From Cynocephalus volans (taxonomy: Eukaryota; Chordata; Mammalia; Dermoptera; Cynocephalidae): DNA of 64,000 nucleotides. The position numbers and the translations under genes were made by a program. The notes beneath the pieces were generated by a model. The model worked only from the letters and a program-made list of their open reading frames with translations, was not told the origin of the DNA and did no database searches. Location: NCBI RefSeq assembly GCF_027409185.1, contig NC_084462.1, positions 43,844,679 through 43,908,678 of the forward strand, read 5' to 3'. Every line of letters begins with the position of its first letter. Positions within the stretch are counted from its first letter, which is position 1. Positions 1 through 12,129 of the stretch are shown here, in pieces.

Positions 1-229
1 TACATGCCTGGAAGAGAGCGGAGAGGTGGAAGCTGGACCTGAGCAGAAATGGGCCTGGCCTAGTCCTGTGGAAAATGACCAGGTGGTGACACTTCCCAGC
101 TGGGAAGACTGGAAGCTTCCTTCACCAAACAGACCTCCTTGGCCCCTCCAGAAAGCCCCAGCGTCTTTATGTGATTCCCAGCCCCTCAACCTGGCACTGA
201 AAAGTCGGATTTTCAGTTCCATTCACGAT

Positions 230-418
230 TTTAACAAGTATTTACTGAGCCCTTGTGTGTCAGGCACAGTGATAGCTGCCATCCATGTGGCAATTTCCAC
301 ACGCACAACAGCGTGGGCTATGCACTAAGCACGTTAGAAGTCAGGGACACAGTGGTAAACACGACAGACAGCCCTGCTCTCGTGAACATATAGTCTGGAA
401 TTCTTATATTTCTGATGG
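230..418 (-). repeat. L2 LINE 3'-end fragment
   Basis: The plus strand reads like the reverse complement of the L2 3' end: 'tatttactgagccc', then 'gtgtcaggcacagtgat', then a 'cctgctctcgtgaacata' block. These match the usual antisense L2 words (tatttattgagc, gtgccaggcac, ccctgccctcatgga). It is diverged and truncated. It is called from remembered consensus words, not from an alignment. Confidence 0.6.
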
Positions 419-427
419 TCAGTGCAA

Positions 428-525
428 TGTAGTGTGGAAAGACCATAAGTCACAGGCAGAGAGACCTGGACTCAAGACGTGGGTCTAGCTTCTCACCAGC
501 TGTGTATTAACAATGTGAAAATGGA
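428..525 (+). repeat. MIR SINE fragment
   Basis: The stretch contains 'gagagacctggactcaagac' followed by 'cttctcaccagctgtgt', the usual MIR core order (specific base trait, then 'ccagctgtgtga'). It is strongly diverged and ends soon after the core. Confidence 0.45.
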
Positions 526-857
526 AGTTTGGGTTGATGGCAAGACAGATACCACATGCCTGACAGTGCCTGACCCAAATGGTCAAACCAAAACTCTGAA
601 ACCCAAACTCCTCACTTGCTTGATAATCTAAGAGAGCTGGGCTTTGAGGATTAAAGAAGGATCTCTTGGAGAGAGCTACGGGTGTGCCAACACCAGCCCT
701 GCAGGTGGGATACGCCTCCCACTCCTCTTAGGCCTAGGAAGAGGGGCTCCCTGGGGACCTCTCAAAGGATCTAATACATGTACCCAGAAGTTTGAGCAAC
801 ACAGTGGACTGGTGCCTGGCTCACACCTGAGGAACCTAAAAGGAAGGAAATGGGCTG

Positions 858-1247
858 TGTCTTGGCTGGCTCGGGCCACCATAACAAAAAGCCACAGACT
901 TAGTGGCTTAAACAACAGAGATGTAGTTCTTATAGCTATAGAGCCTGGACATCCCAGATCATGGTCCAGCAGGGTTTCACTTCTGGTGAAGGCCCTCTTT
1001 CTGGCTTGCAGACACATGGACTTTGTCCTCACATGACTTTCCTCTGAGTACGCATGGAGAAAGAGTGAGATTGAGCTCTCTGGTGTCTCTTATCATAAGG
1101 ACGCTAATCTCACTGGGTCAGGGCCTCACCCTCATGATCTCATTTAACCTTAATTACCTCCTTACAGGCCCCATTTCCAAATATGGTCACATTGGGAGTT
1201 AGGGCTCCAACATAAGAATTTGGGGGGACATACTTCAGTCCCTAGCA
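858..1247 (-). mobile_element. Complete MaLR (MLT1A/B-like) solo LTR
   Basis: This is a 390-bp ERVL-MaLR LTR read in reverse. The order is the familiar 'ccaccataac...' 3' end, the 'ttcacttctggtgaaggccc' block, a stretch on 'tcctcacatgac', then 'ttaattacctcc' and the 'acttcagtccctagca' 5' end. It is bounded by a perfect 5-bp direct repeat ggctg at 853-857 and 1,248-1,252, as expected for this class, and in sense orientation it begins TG and ends CA. No internal retroviral sequence is present, so it is a solo LTR. The exact subfamily is from memory. Confidence 0.75.
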
Positions 1248-1252
1248 GGCTG

Positions 1253-3573
1253 CCTAGCTACTTCAATGGTACAGCAAATGAAAGGTAGCTGCACTTGAAT
1301 CAGGCTACAATTCCAGAGTGTGTCAGGGCAGAGAACACATGGACCATGCATGAGAGCCAATGTAGAGTGACTGGGTCCTATCCAAAAGGACTGTGCAGTG
1401 AGGGGACTGCAGTAGAGGCCATCCACCTGTGATCTGCTGAAGGAGAGTTAGCCATAAGTGGAGGAAAGGGTGTCTTCTGCATCAGACTTACAGATGAGAG
1501 ATCCCAGCAGATAATGGGATGATGGACATGTACCTCCAAACAACCTACAAAAGTGCCATGGGAGGAAAAGTCAGCCTTAAGCACCTGCAAGGCTCAAAGA
1601 ATATTTATACTCCATAGTCACATCAATCAGTACCTGCAAGGAGGAACATTCCTGGTCCCCTTTCCTTTCCATCTTCCCCTAACCCCATAGAAGAAGAACT
1701 CCCAGGTGGGGAAAGCTCAGAGGCTGATCATGGACCCCTTCCCCTAAGCAGGTTTCCTACCCAAGCCAGAGAAGGAGGAATAGATTCAACACTAAATGAA
1801 ATTCAGAGTTGGATTATGACATGGAACTGGATAATTTTATTAGTGAATTAAGACCATATTTTGCAACTAAAATCGACTTGAAAAAGTGACCAGTGAACTA
1901 TTTTTATTACCTAGGAGAGACCAGAAAATTCACTGGACCAAAGTTTTCATCTGGGGTTGGGGGAAGCACGAGTCCCACAGCGCGGATTTGCAGGAACCTT
2001 GAAGTGGCAGCAAGAACATGGTTTATGGGCACCCCCACCCTAGACTTAGCATGTGTTCAATGCCACAGGTACATGTGGCACATGGTTTTCTCATCTTAAA
2101 ATAGGAATAATACAACTTACCATGAAAGGTTACTCTGAAAATGAAACTATATATGTTAATGTCTACAAAACACGTAGGACAGTACCTGGTACACAGTAGG
2201 TCCAAAGAGGTGGCAGCTGATGTTACTGTTCATGGTAACAATAGTATCTGTACCAATAGCATTGAAAAGTCCCCAGAAGCTGCAAGTTTCTGTAATGCCA
2301 AGCTTTCTTTGTGTCTTGTCCATCCAAAGTTGACTCTCATGTTTAGGGGAGTTTCCAGGACTGGGGGTTGGGGGGCTCTGTGGAAGTCCCAAATTGCAAG
2401 GAAATTTGGCCTCTCTCCTCAGTCTAATACAACTTTTGAATTTTATATGGAAATCTTAAACCTTTCCTTCTTATTGGTCTCAATTTGGAACTTTGAAAAT
2501 ACAAGAAGTGCTGTATATGGTTTCTCCCCGACTCATGCTGAATACTAATCACTGTTTTCCAGAAAGCTCAGCATCTGGGCAGCTAACTAGCCCCTGGGAT
2601 CACCGATGGAATTGGACTAAAACCAAGGACTGGTTACCACAATACGTCATCTATTCATGAATATTATTAAATGAGCTTGGTTTCAAGAAACCTTAAACCT
2701 TCAACCTCTAACTCACTTCAGTCTTTTCTCAGTATTTCAGAAGATGATTAATGGTGACACCATACCTCAAATAAATCATACATGGCCCAAACTCTAATTC
2801 ATAATTAATTAGTCCTTTAACAATGGCCCTGAATAATGTAGTGTTAATGGCCAGCCCTGGTGGTCTCTGCTTCTACCAGAAACCCATTACTAAGTCTCTC
2901 CTGTGTTTCGCAGCATTCCAACTGGAGCCCAATATATGCTCAGGAAGGCAACTGCTTTATTTTATGGTTGCTAACTATGTGCAATTGGCCAGAGTAGAAC
3001 AGACATTGTAGAGATTATTGCTTCAACCTCCTAGAGATAAGATGGGAAATATGCTATTTTAAAAAGCCTGTTTGCCTTCAAGTGGATTACAGTCCCATAG
3101 CTTGGGAAAGAGATACTGTCATGTTGTGCTTGAGATGAGGACAAGGAGAGAAGGCAACCTGTGAACAGTGGCCTTGGAAGGTGGTGAAGGTCAATGGGTG
3201 TATAGGTGAGAAGTGTAACTCCCATGGGCCTGCAGGATGAAATAAAAGGATGTTTGAAACTGTGGGGAAAGAAGATAAATTAGACCACGAGAAGGAAGGA
3301 ACAGGAAGGCAGAAGGGGCAGGTAGCAAAGAAATGTGAATCCACATGAAGAAATAAACAGCACTGATAAAGGTAACTACATAGGCAAATGTAAAAGACAG
3401 TATTATTAAACTTTTCTTTTGGAACTCCGTTTTTCTGCTCTCTGATTTGAAAGGCAACTGTATAAAATCATAATTATGTGTTGATGGACACATAATGTAT
3501 ACAGATGTAATTTGTGACAATAAGAGCATAAAGGGAATAGAGCTAAATAGGAGCAAAGTTTCCTATACTATTC
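1253..3573. other. Intergenic stretch without a recognisable gene
   Basis: No coding exon or RNA gene was recognised. A MIR lies at 2,085-2,225. The short open frames here lack any recognisable domain and several overlap on both strands. Confidence 0.5.
2085..2225 (+). repeat. MIR SINE, 3' half
   Basis: The run 'ttttctcatcttaaaatagg' is followed by 'aggacagtacctggtacaca' and 'gtaggtcca'. This is the usual MIR order of cctcatctgtaaaatgg, then acagtgcctggcacatagtagg. The 5' core is not recognisable. Confidence 0.6.
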
Positions 3574-3585
3574 AAATTAAATTGG

Positions 3586-3732
3586 GGGCCAGCCCCGTGG
3601 CTCACTCGGGAGAGTGCGGCACTGGGAACGCCGAGGCTGCGGGTTCAGATCCTATATAGGGATGGCCGGTGCACTCACTGGCTGAGCGTGGTGTGGACCA
3701 CACCATGCCAAGGATTGGTCAGGAAAAAAAAA
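3586..3732 (+). mobile_element. Two-headed tRNA-Ile SINE (CYN-like)
   Basis: The element begins 'gggccagccccgtggctcac' and contains two tandem tRNA-like units. The second starts after 'ctatatagggatggccgg' with 'gagcgtggtgtgga'. It ends in an A-run. It is flanked by a perfect 12-bp target duplication, aaattaaattgg, at 3,574-3,585 and 3,733-3,744. The layout fits the multi-headed CYN SINEs described from colugos; the family name is from memory. The second head is more decayed than the first. Confidence 0.75.
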
Positions 3733-3850
3733 AAATTAAATTGGTGTTATTCCAAACTAGATTGTTACAAATTAAGATGTTAATGGTAACTTTCAGGGCA
3801 GTCACTAAGAAAATAACTCCAAAAATATATATTAAAAGAAACAACAAAGG

Positions 3851-3975
3851 GGCTGGTTGATTAGCTCAGTTGGTTAGAATGTGGTACTGATAACACTAAG
3901 GTCCAAGGTTCAATCCCTGTCCCTGTCCCTATGGAAAGCTGCCAAAAAAAAAAAAAAAAGAGAGAGAGAGAGAAG
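3851..3975 (+). mobile_element. Single-headed tRNA-Ile SINE (CYN-like)
   Basis: The head 'ggctggttgattagctcagt' is followed by 'ggtactgataacactaagg', a 'ggttcaatcc' B-box and an A-rich tail with an (AG)n run. A perfect 13-bp target duplication, gaaacaacaaagg, lies at 3,838-3,850 and 3,976-3,988. It inserted into L1 sequence, so it is younger than the L1. Confidence 0.85.
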
Positions 3976-4929
3976 GAAACAACAAAGGAATGATCCAACT
4001 AAATTCTATCTACAAGAGACTCACTTAGATTCAAAGACACAAATAGGTTAAAAGTAAAAGGATAGCAAAAGATATACTATGCAAAAAGTAATCAAAAGAA
4101 AGCTGGATTGGCTATGCTAATGTCAGACACATTTGACATTAAGACAAAAATTGATACTAGACACAAAGAAGGAATGTTATAATGATAAAAGTGTCAATTC
4201 TTCAAGGTCTAACAATTATAAACATAGACACATGTAACAGCAGAGCCGCAACGTACACGAGCAAAAACTGACAGTATAGAAAGAAAAAATAGATAATTCA
4301 ACAATAATAGTTGGAAACTTCAATATCCCACTTTCAATAATGCATAGAACAACTAGACAGAAAATCAGCAAGAAAACAGAAGAGTTGAACAACACTAGAC
4401 CTAACAAATTTCTATAGAACACAACACCCAACAATAGCAGAATACACATTCTTCTTAAGGACAGACCATATGCTAGGCTATAAAACTACTAAGACTAATT
4501 CAAGAACAAATAGAAAATCTGAATAGATCTATAATAAATAAAGAGATTTAGTCAGTTATCAAAAAAACTTCCAACAACAAAAAGGCCAGGACCAGATAGC
4601 TTCACTGGTGAATTCTGCCACATATTTAAGAAGAGTTAACAGTAATCTTTTGCAAACTCTTCCAAAAAATAGAAAAGGAAGGAACATTTTCTAATCATTC
4701 TATGAGGCCAGTATTTCCTTGACACCAAAACCAGACAAAAACATTACAAGAAAAGAAGACTATTTACAATATTCTTTATGAATAAAGATGCAAAAGCCCT
4801 CAACAAAATACTAGCAAACAGAATCTAGCAGTATAGTAAAAGGAACTATACACGATGACCATGTGGGATTTATCCTGGAAATGCAAGGTTGGTTTAACAT
4901 ATATGCAAATTTAATTTTCAATATAATTT

Positions 4930-5245
4930 TACTAGTTTCTTATTGCTGCTATAACAAATTACCACAAATGTAGTGACTTAAAAACAACACAAATTGGTTA
5001 GCATCTTCAAATCTCTTTCTCTCTGCTTCCATCATCACATAATCTTCTCCAGCTCCCCCCCCATAAGGACTTTTGTGATTACATTGGTTTCACCCTGATA
5101 ATCCAGGAAAATCTCCCCATCTTAAGATCCTTAATCTGACCACATCTGCAACGAATAATTTTTTTTTACCATATCAGATAAAGTATTCACAGATTCTAGA
5201 GATTAGGACTCAGACATCTTCAAGGAGTCATTATTTAGCATACCA
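4930..5245 (-). mobile_element. MLT1-type MaLR LTR nested in L1
   Basis: The segment has the reverse MLT1 order: 'actagtttcttattgctgct', 'acaaattaccacaaatgtag', 'tttgtgattacattggtttc', and 'agattaggactcagacatct'. L1 ORF2 sequence resumes on the right, so the LTR interrupted the L1. The central part of the LTR is deleted. No clear target duplication was found. Confidence 0.7.
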
Positions 5246-7326
5246 TCTATTAACAGGATAATCTTAATAGAATATTATTGGATAGCAGAATTGATAGAAT
5301 TAAATATTAATGAAATGAAAAACACACAACCATCTCAATAGATTCAGAAAAAGAATTTGACAAGATACAACACCTTTGATGATAAAAACACTTAAACTAG
5401 GAATAGATGGGAACTTCCTCAACCTGATCAAGGGCATCTGTGAAAACCCCATAGCTAAGGTCACACTTAATGGTAAAGGACTGAATGCTTCCCCCTAAGA
5501 TCAGTAACAAGACAAAGATGTCTGATCTCACTGCTTTATTCAACATTGTACCGGACGTTCTAGCCAGAGCAGTTACGTAGGAAACAAAATTAAAGCCATT
5601 CAGATTAAAAAGGAAGTAGTAAAACTATCTCTAGTTGCAGATGACAAAATCTTGTATAGAGAAAATCCTGAAGAATCCACACACACACTCACAAACTATT
5701 AGAGCTAATAAACAAGGTCAGCAAAGTTGCAGGACACAGAATCAATACACAAAAGTTAGTTGTATCTTGATACTCTAGCAATGAACAATCTGAAAGTGAA
5801 ATTAGGAAAACAATCCCACTTATCATAGCACCAAAAATGATAAATGAGAAAACACTTAGAAATAAATTTAACCAAGGAAGCAAAGACTTGTACGCTGACA
5901 ACTACAAAACACTGTTTTAAAAAAAATTGAAGACATAATAAATGGAAAGACATCCCTTGTTCATAGACTGGAAGACTTAATATTGTTGAGATGACAGTAC
6001 TCCCCTAATGGATCTACAGATTCAATGTAAATCCTAATAAAATTGCAACTGCCTTTTTGCAGAAATGAAAAAGTTAATCCTAGAATTCCTATGGAAATGT
6101 AAGGACCCTAGAGTAGCCAACACAATATTGGGGGGGGCGGAGCTTGGAGGACTAGACTTTCCAATTTCTGTGGGATCACTTCACAGTAATCAAGACAGTG
6201 TGGGAGTGGCATAATGACAGACATACAGATGGATGGCATAGAATTGACAATCCAGAAATAAACCCACACATCTATGGTCAGTTGATTTTTGACAAGAGCA
6301 CCAAGACCATTGAATAGGGAAATGATATTCTTTTCAACAAAAAGTGCTGAGACAACTGGACATTCACTTGCAAAAGAATAAATTGGACCCTTACCTTATA
6401 CCATATACAACAAGATTAACTCAAAATGGAATAAAGACCTAAATGTAAGAACTAAAATGATAACATTCTTAAAAGAAAACATAGGTAAATTTTTATGACC
6501 TTGGATTAAGCAATGGTTTCTTAGTTATGACACCAAAAGCACAAGCAGCCAAAGAAAAAGTAAATATATTAGACATCCTCAAAATTTAAAACTTTCAAAA
6601 GACACAATCAAGAAAGTTAAAAGACAACCCACCAAATGCAAATATTTGCAAAGCTGATATGATAACCAGAATATATAAAGAACTCTTACAATTCAATAAT
6701 AAAAAGACAAATAGCTCCATTTAAAAAAATATGTAAAGGATTTAAATAGGCATTTATCCAAAGACATGTAAATGACCAAAAGGACATGAAGAGATGCTAA
6801 ATATCACTAATCCTTAGGGAAATACAAATCAAAACCACAATAACATACTACTTCACGCCCACCAGGATGCTTATTAAAAATAACAACAACAACATATATG
6901 AACCTTGAAACATTGTGCTAAGTGTGAATCACAAAAGACCATATGTTTTATGATTTCATTTATACGAAACGTTCAGAATAGGCAAATATATAGGGACCAA
7001 AAGTAGATTAGTGGTTGCCTAGTTGGTAGAGCAGAGGTTTAGGCGTAAATGGGGAGAGACTGTTAATGGGCACTGGGTTTCTTTTTGGGGTGATGAAAGT
7101 GTTATAAAATTGATTGTGGTGGTGGTTGTATATTCAGAGTCTTTAAGTATATTCAGAGTTCTGTGAATATACTAAAAATCATTGAATTGTACACTGTAAG
7201 TGGGTAAATAGTATAGTATGCAATTTAAATAAAGCTACAAAGACATAAATTGACATATTAGTTGTGTTTTTTAAAAGAACTGTGATTCCCTAAAGTAGCT
7301 ACTTTGGAAAGCAGTGCACTTCATGT

Positions 7327-7720
7327 ATTAGTCAAGACAGAATAGGCTTTGCTGTGGGAGCAAGTAAACTCCACATCCCAGTGACTCACATCTGATGTTG
7401 CTTGGCTGGCTCTTCTGGGCAATTCTTCTCTGAGTGGTGACTTGAGGATCCAAGCTCCTTCCATTTTGTGACATTGCGTGTTAAACATGTGGCCACAAGA
7501 TCACTGTTAAAAGGGAAGAGAGAGATGGATGATGACTCACAGTGGGTGGAGAGTTAGGCTGGCCTGGATATCATAACTTCCTTCCACACCTCATTGGCCA
7601 GAACAGGGTCATATGGCTCCAACTTAATTGCAAGTGGTGCTGGGAAAGTCTTCCCATGTGCCCAGGAAAAGGGGAGTGAAATAGGATTTGGTGAACACAG
7701 AGCATTGTCTCTGTCCCACA
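7327..7720. repeat. Possible old LTR fragment
   Basis: The order 'cagtgactcacatctgatgt', 'cctcattggccagaacaggg', 'tcatatggctcc' and 'cttcccatgtgcccagg' recalls an ancient MaLR/ERVL-type LTR common in placental genomes. Family and boundaries are not resolved. Confidence 0.35.
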
Positions 7721-8240
7721 TCACCCATGAAAGAAGAGGGGATGGGGAAAAGCAAAGAAAGAAAAAGAGAAAAGAAACCAGCTACTGCTCAGATTTCTAA
7801 ACATCTTCTTTGGCAAATATCTTCACATCCAATTGAAAAACTCGATGTCCTGGACCGTCAAGACACCTTCAGTACTCATTAGGTCTCCCCTGCCTGGTAT
7901 ATCCCAGTCACACGGCTGTCCCCTCATATTGCAGGTTATCTGTCTCACATCCACATCCCTGAGCCTCAGGCCATGAGCTTCCTAACAGAAGGACCCATTG
8001 AATTTGTCTCTTTACCACAACTCATAGCAAGAGCTAACAAGAGCCCAGCACACACTAGATGCTCATCACAAGCTCGAGGACCTAAACATATGCCCTGTGT
8101 TTCTCAACAACATTACAAACACCTCAAGAGCAGGATGGAGTCCTACTCTGGCTCCTTCACAGTGCTCAACACGCCATAGGGATCATGTGATTGAGTCTCT
8201 TCTGACCCAACCAAAGCTAAGCAGATATGAAGCAGATACA

Positions 8241-8320
8241 GTCATTCATCCATCCATCCATCATCCGAGGTTCGAGTCTCTGCCAGGCACTGGGCTAGGT
8301 GCTGGAGATTTCAGCTTAAT
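8241..8320 (-). repeat. L2 fragment with (ATCC)n start
   Basis: A short cattcatccatccatcc run leads into 'tgccaggcactgggctaggt' and 'gctggagattt'. This is the antisense L2 3' end, where the tetranucleotide tail of L2 is the usual source of the repeat. Confidence 0.6.
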
Positions 8321-8329
8321 TTCTCCAAA

Positions 8330-11325
8330 TCAGGGGACTAGTGGAGATGCTGAACCTCCACTCCTTAAAGAGATCCTCTGGCCTCATTTGGGATGACGGA
8401 GGACACTGGGGCCCTGCAGCAGCCACTATATCTCAAAGTCTGCAATTAGAGAGCATCCTGCACCGAGTCTTGGCCACAGCTTGATGGTGTGGGACATGAT
8501 AAACCTGGGGCTAGGGGAGGATTCTATCCTAGACCTACCCAATGTTTGGTGCTGTTGGCAAGGGTGGGGGCAGAGGGAGGGGCTGGTCCTGCAATCACAG
8601 TTTTGCCCATGCTCTGGTCATGAATATTACCTATCCCTTCTCTAGAGCTGACTCACTTATTTAGGCCCGTAGTGGTTCCTTCTTCAGGGGCAGAGAGCTG
8701 AGTAGTCTCGGTTCTTGGCATGCCATCGTGATTTCTCCATGCAAGGTCCTGCCACTACTGCACTACTTTACTTACTCTTCTTGTCCCCTCTGTCCACTCC
8801 CACCCCGGCACACACACCCTCCCCATGTCTTCAGTGTGCATGTTTTCTGTCTCTCTGTGAATCTGAGTACTCTGACCAGCTGATTTATGGGCAAGTATTT
8901 TCAGTTTATATAAATGATATGGCATTACAGAATTTGTTCTGGCTCTTACTTTTCTCATGCAGTACTATTTTTCAGGCTGCTGAGCATCCGTCCTGTCCAC
9001 GGCTATGGGTAACTCATGGGACCACCTGTCATTTTACTGATCCACTCCCCTGTGATGGGCGCCTGCCCAGGTTGCCTCTAACTTTCCACTGTCCCCAAAC
9101 AATACTGTCATAAATTGCCTCTTCTCTGTCCCTTTGTGTGCAAATCTTTGGGACTTCTCCATGCCCCCGCAAAGGCCTCCCCACCACAGACCTGGCATCT
9201 GGCAAGGTGGAGGCAGGAAAAGGTAGTGAATTGGCCAACCCAAGGGGCAGGGCAGTGGCTTTGGTAATTAGGGTGGGGGAAGACGGGGGCTAAGAGGGGG
9301 ATGAGCACTCCCCGGGATCAGAGTCATCTCAAGCAGCTTTCAAGTGCCCCTCCTTCCTCCAGGTCTTCCATCTGAGGCTCACAGCAGCCCTCGGTGACGG
9401 ACAGGAGCCTCCATTCCAAAGTGAAGTGCTTTGCCTCGGGGAGCGGTTACGTGGAGGCCAGAACCTCCTGGGCGTCTTTGACATGCAGGACCCAGCGGTG
9501 TGGGAGTGGGGGTGTCAGCAACTTGCTCCCCAACAGGGAGAGAGAAGTAGAAAGTGTTAGAGAACAGGAAAGAAAGAGAAAGAACTATGCCAGCAATTGC
9601 AGATAAACAAGGACTTTCCCATGGCTCAGCCCCAGGGCACTTAGAAGCCAGAACCTCAGGCAGAGTCTGTGACCCGTCCCCCAGCAGAGCTTCAAGGAAG
9701 CATCATAGTGTCCCCAGTTGGCCCTCTCCCTGGTTCAGGGCCAACTCATCTGCTCTTGGCCTGGGGAGAGTCGGCTATTTGTGTACAAATATGGCTATTG
9801 TGTAAACAGAAATTGCTACACAGTCTTGAGTGCTGACCCCACCACACAGCTGGGCCACGTGGTCACCTCTTGACTCCAGTAAATGAAGCTGTCGCAGCTG
9901 CTGGCAGAGGCAGAGGGTACTTTCTGGGCACACAGCTGCCCCTGGGACTTGGGGCCTTGGCACACTTTTGCTATTGTGGGTAGGGTCTGGGTAATTCTCC
10001 TGTCTCCTGCTCCAGAGCTCACAAGCTGTTACACCACCACTTCCAGGCAGCCTCACTTTGAGGACTCTGCCCTGGCCTGGTGACCTCTGGCTCCCCTCTC
10101 TGCTGCCATCTGCTTAGGGAGAGCTGGGCTGGAGGTGGGTGGAGAGCAGTGAGAGCAGGAAGCCCCTCGCTAGATGCCAGCAAAGACAGGAGAGCCCTGG
10201 TTTGCTCCAGTCCACTTTCTTTCCACCTGGAAACCTTTCCTTTGGCCAGTCAGATACCCAGAATCTTGAATGGTGCCAAGGCCAAGAACAAATGTCTGCT
10301 CCTGTACTGGGCATTTTTCTCACACGCTGAAGAAGCGTTAACTCATTTTGGAGGAACTCTAAGCAATGGCTGGTTTGCTGCAAATAGATATCCTCAGGTT
10401 TTCCTGTAGCAGGGGAAACAGGAAATGGGGACAGAGGGTTGGGGGGATGACAGGTGGAGATAGGGACAGGACCATCCCCTTTGAGTCCTCGGCTCACAAG
10501 AGAGGAGAAGATGGATGTGGCAAGCGTGTCCAGACACCAATGTGGAAGGCCCTGGAGGGCAGAGGAGACACAGGCTCCAGGGACGTGCCATGGAGCAGGA
10601 GGCCTGTGCACCATAACGTGGCATAAGGCCACCATTTGGGGGTCAGCGGAGGAGGCAGCTGACCCTCATCAGTGTTGAGGGCTGCTGGTCACCTCCTGGC
10701 TACGTAGAGCCTCTGGACAGTGAGGTGGACCAGCAGTCACAACCCAAAGAGCTAGAGGACAGTGAGCTCACACAGGCAGTGGTGCCTGGCCAGCCCCTCT
10801 GCCTGCCCCCAACATCACAACAGCCAGTGTCCAGAAGAGAAAGCAGGGGAGACATGTGGGACTACCCTGTTGCCCTTTCCATGTGTGAAAATGCCAGAAT
10901 TGGCTTGTGCTGGGTGGAGGGGAGCAGACGGATTGACGTTTCAAAATGAAGTCAGGGGTCCCCATTTACAGCAATGTGGCAAACCAGGTACCCTGAAAAC
11001 CATACCTGCTGTAGTATGCCCAGAATTTCTGGCTAAAATAGGACAGACAGGTCTTTAAATGCATGGCTGGTTGCATAGAAAGTAAAGGGCCAAAAAAAGA
11101 AGAAGGGAACCTACAATTAGATCTGCAAGGACACGCACTCCCAGACCGGGCTGCCCTGGGGAGGACGGTGTTCTCTCAGTAATGCAGGGGCTGGGTTTTA
11201 ATGCTGTGGGGAGCTGGGAGAGAAGGCCTTGGATCTGCACCCCAATACACACAAATCAGGGGCCCTTCAAGACTGAATAAACTCTCAGTAAGAGAGTCAA
11301 TCAGAAAAGAATTCATCCACTGGCA
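8330..11325. other. Intergenic stretch, mostly unique sequence
   Basis: No exon, RNA gene or promoter was recognised. 8,850-9,115 loosely resembles the 3'UTR of an old L1 in reverse ('atttatgggcaag...', 'ctgctgagcatccgtcc'). Several open frames of 100-170 codons lie at 10,080-10,640 on both strands at once. They share no recognisable domain and are treated as chance frames in GC-rich DNA. Confidence 0.45.
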
Positions 11326-11329
11326 GTCA

Positions 11330-11790
11330 TGACAGGGATATTGGACTTGACCTAGGCTCTGAGTAGGGAAAATGAATTTATCATCATAGGCCTGTCCTTA
11401 TGAGACGGGATTAGGATGTATATCACCTCAAGCCAAAACATGGGTATGAAAAGCTGTCCGGGGCTGGTGATACCCCAGAGCACCTGGCAGAGGCAAACCC
11501 AAAAGCACTCTGGAGGGACCCACCCTTGTGTAAGGTGAATACAATTCCCATAGATGAAGTCCCCATTAAGAATAGCCCACAATGCCAAATTACAAAACAC
11601 AGCCAACGCCAAGTCAATAAACAGTAGGAATAGAAGGACAGTAGAACAATCAAAGCAGAGTCTGTAAGACAAGTTGGTTTAAAATTACTTAAGACATAAA
11701 TAAGGAATAAAAACATAGCAATGAGCAAGATACATAAAAAAAATAGAGGTACCATTTGCAGTAATAAAAAATAGTTACTGAAATAATAAT
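11330..11790 (+). repeat. L1/HAL1 5'-region fragment
   Basis: The words 'ggtgataccccagagcacct', 'gtccccattaagaatagccc', 'acaatgccaaatt' and 'agtagaacaatcaaagcaga' follow the leader and ORF1-start region of old L1M/HAL1 elements. No open ORF1 remains. Which of the two families it is was not resolved. Confidence 0.4.
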
Positions 11791-11804
11791 AGTGGATGGG
11801 TTAA

Positions 11805-11975
11805 CACTGATTCTAAGTTTATCATACACTGGAATCCCCTGAAACGTTTGTTAAACATAGATTGCAAGGCCCCCAGAGTTTCTGAGCTGGGGCCTGAGGA
11901 TGTGCATTCCTAACAAGCACCCAGGTGATGGTATGCTGCTGATCTGGGACAACACTTGGAAAACCACTAGGTTCA
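11805..11975. mobile_element. MER5A-like hAT MITE
   Basis: A 'ggaatcccctgaaacgtttg' then 'aggcccccagagtttctgag' then 'gcacccaggtgatggtatgc' then 'acaacacttggaaaaccact' order fits the non-autonomous MER5 group of hAT-Charlie elements. The last words look like the terminal inverted repeat. The left end is unclear. Confidence 0.5.
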
Positions 11976-12129
11976 GCAGATTAGCTCAGGCCAAAGAGGA
12001 AACTTCTGGCTAACCAAAGTAGTTGACAAGTTGGTGAATGAAGCTGGATCATTTTAATAGCTCCTATGCAGGGGGAAGGAATTTCAACAGGATATAGCTG
12101 AAAGCAGTAACAGAAAAATACATATCCAT

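Larger units (their letters stand above)
3745..7250 (+). mobile_element. Decayed L1 LINE (ORF2 and 3'UTR)
   Basis: The sequence follows L1 ORF2 order on the plus strand: endonuclease-like words near 4,000-4,460, the reverse-transcriptase block whose translation resembles GPDSFTGEF near 4,590, an 'aatttgacaagatacaacac' block near 5,355 that matches the L1 DKIQH region, and a 3'UTR ending 'caatttaaataaagct' near 7,230. Every frame is broken many times. It carries three nested insertions: SINEs at 3,586-3,732 (at its 5' edge) and 3,851-3,975, and an LTR at 4,930-5,245. Confidence 0.8.

Noticed and set aside
3851-3930. Possible tRNA-Ile genes at this and other SINE heads
   Set aside because: All are followed by A-runs, most have target duplications, and the stems are mismatched, so they are SINEs and not tRNA genes.
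10080-10640. Overlapping open frames up to 173 codons on both strands
   Set aside because: They lack any recognisable domain, lie in GC-moderate DNA where stops are scarce, have no splice or promoter context, and overlap one another on both strands.
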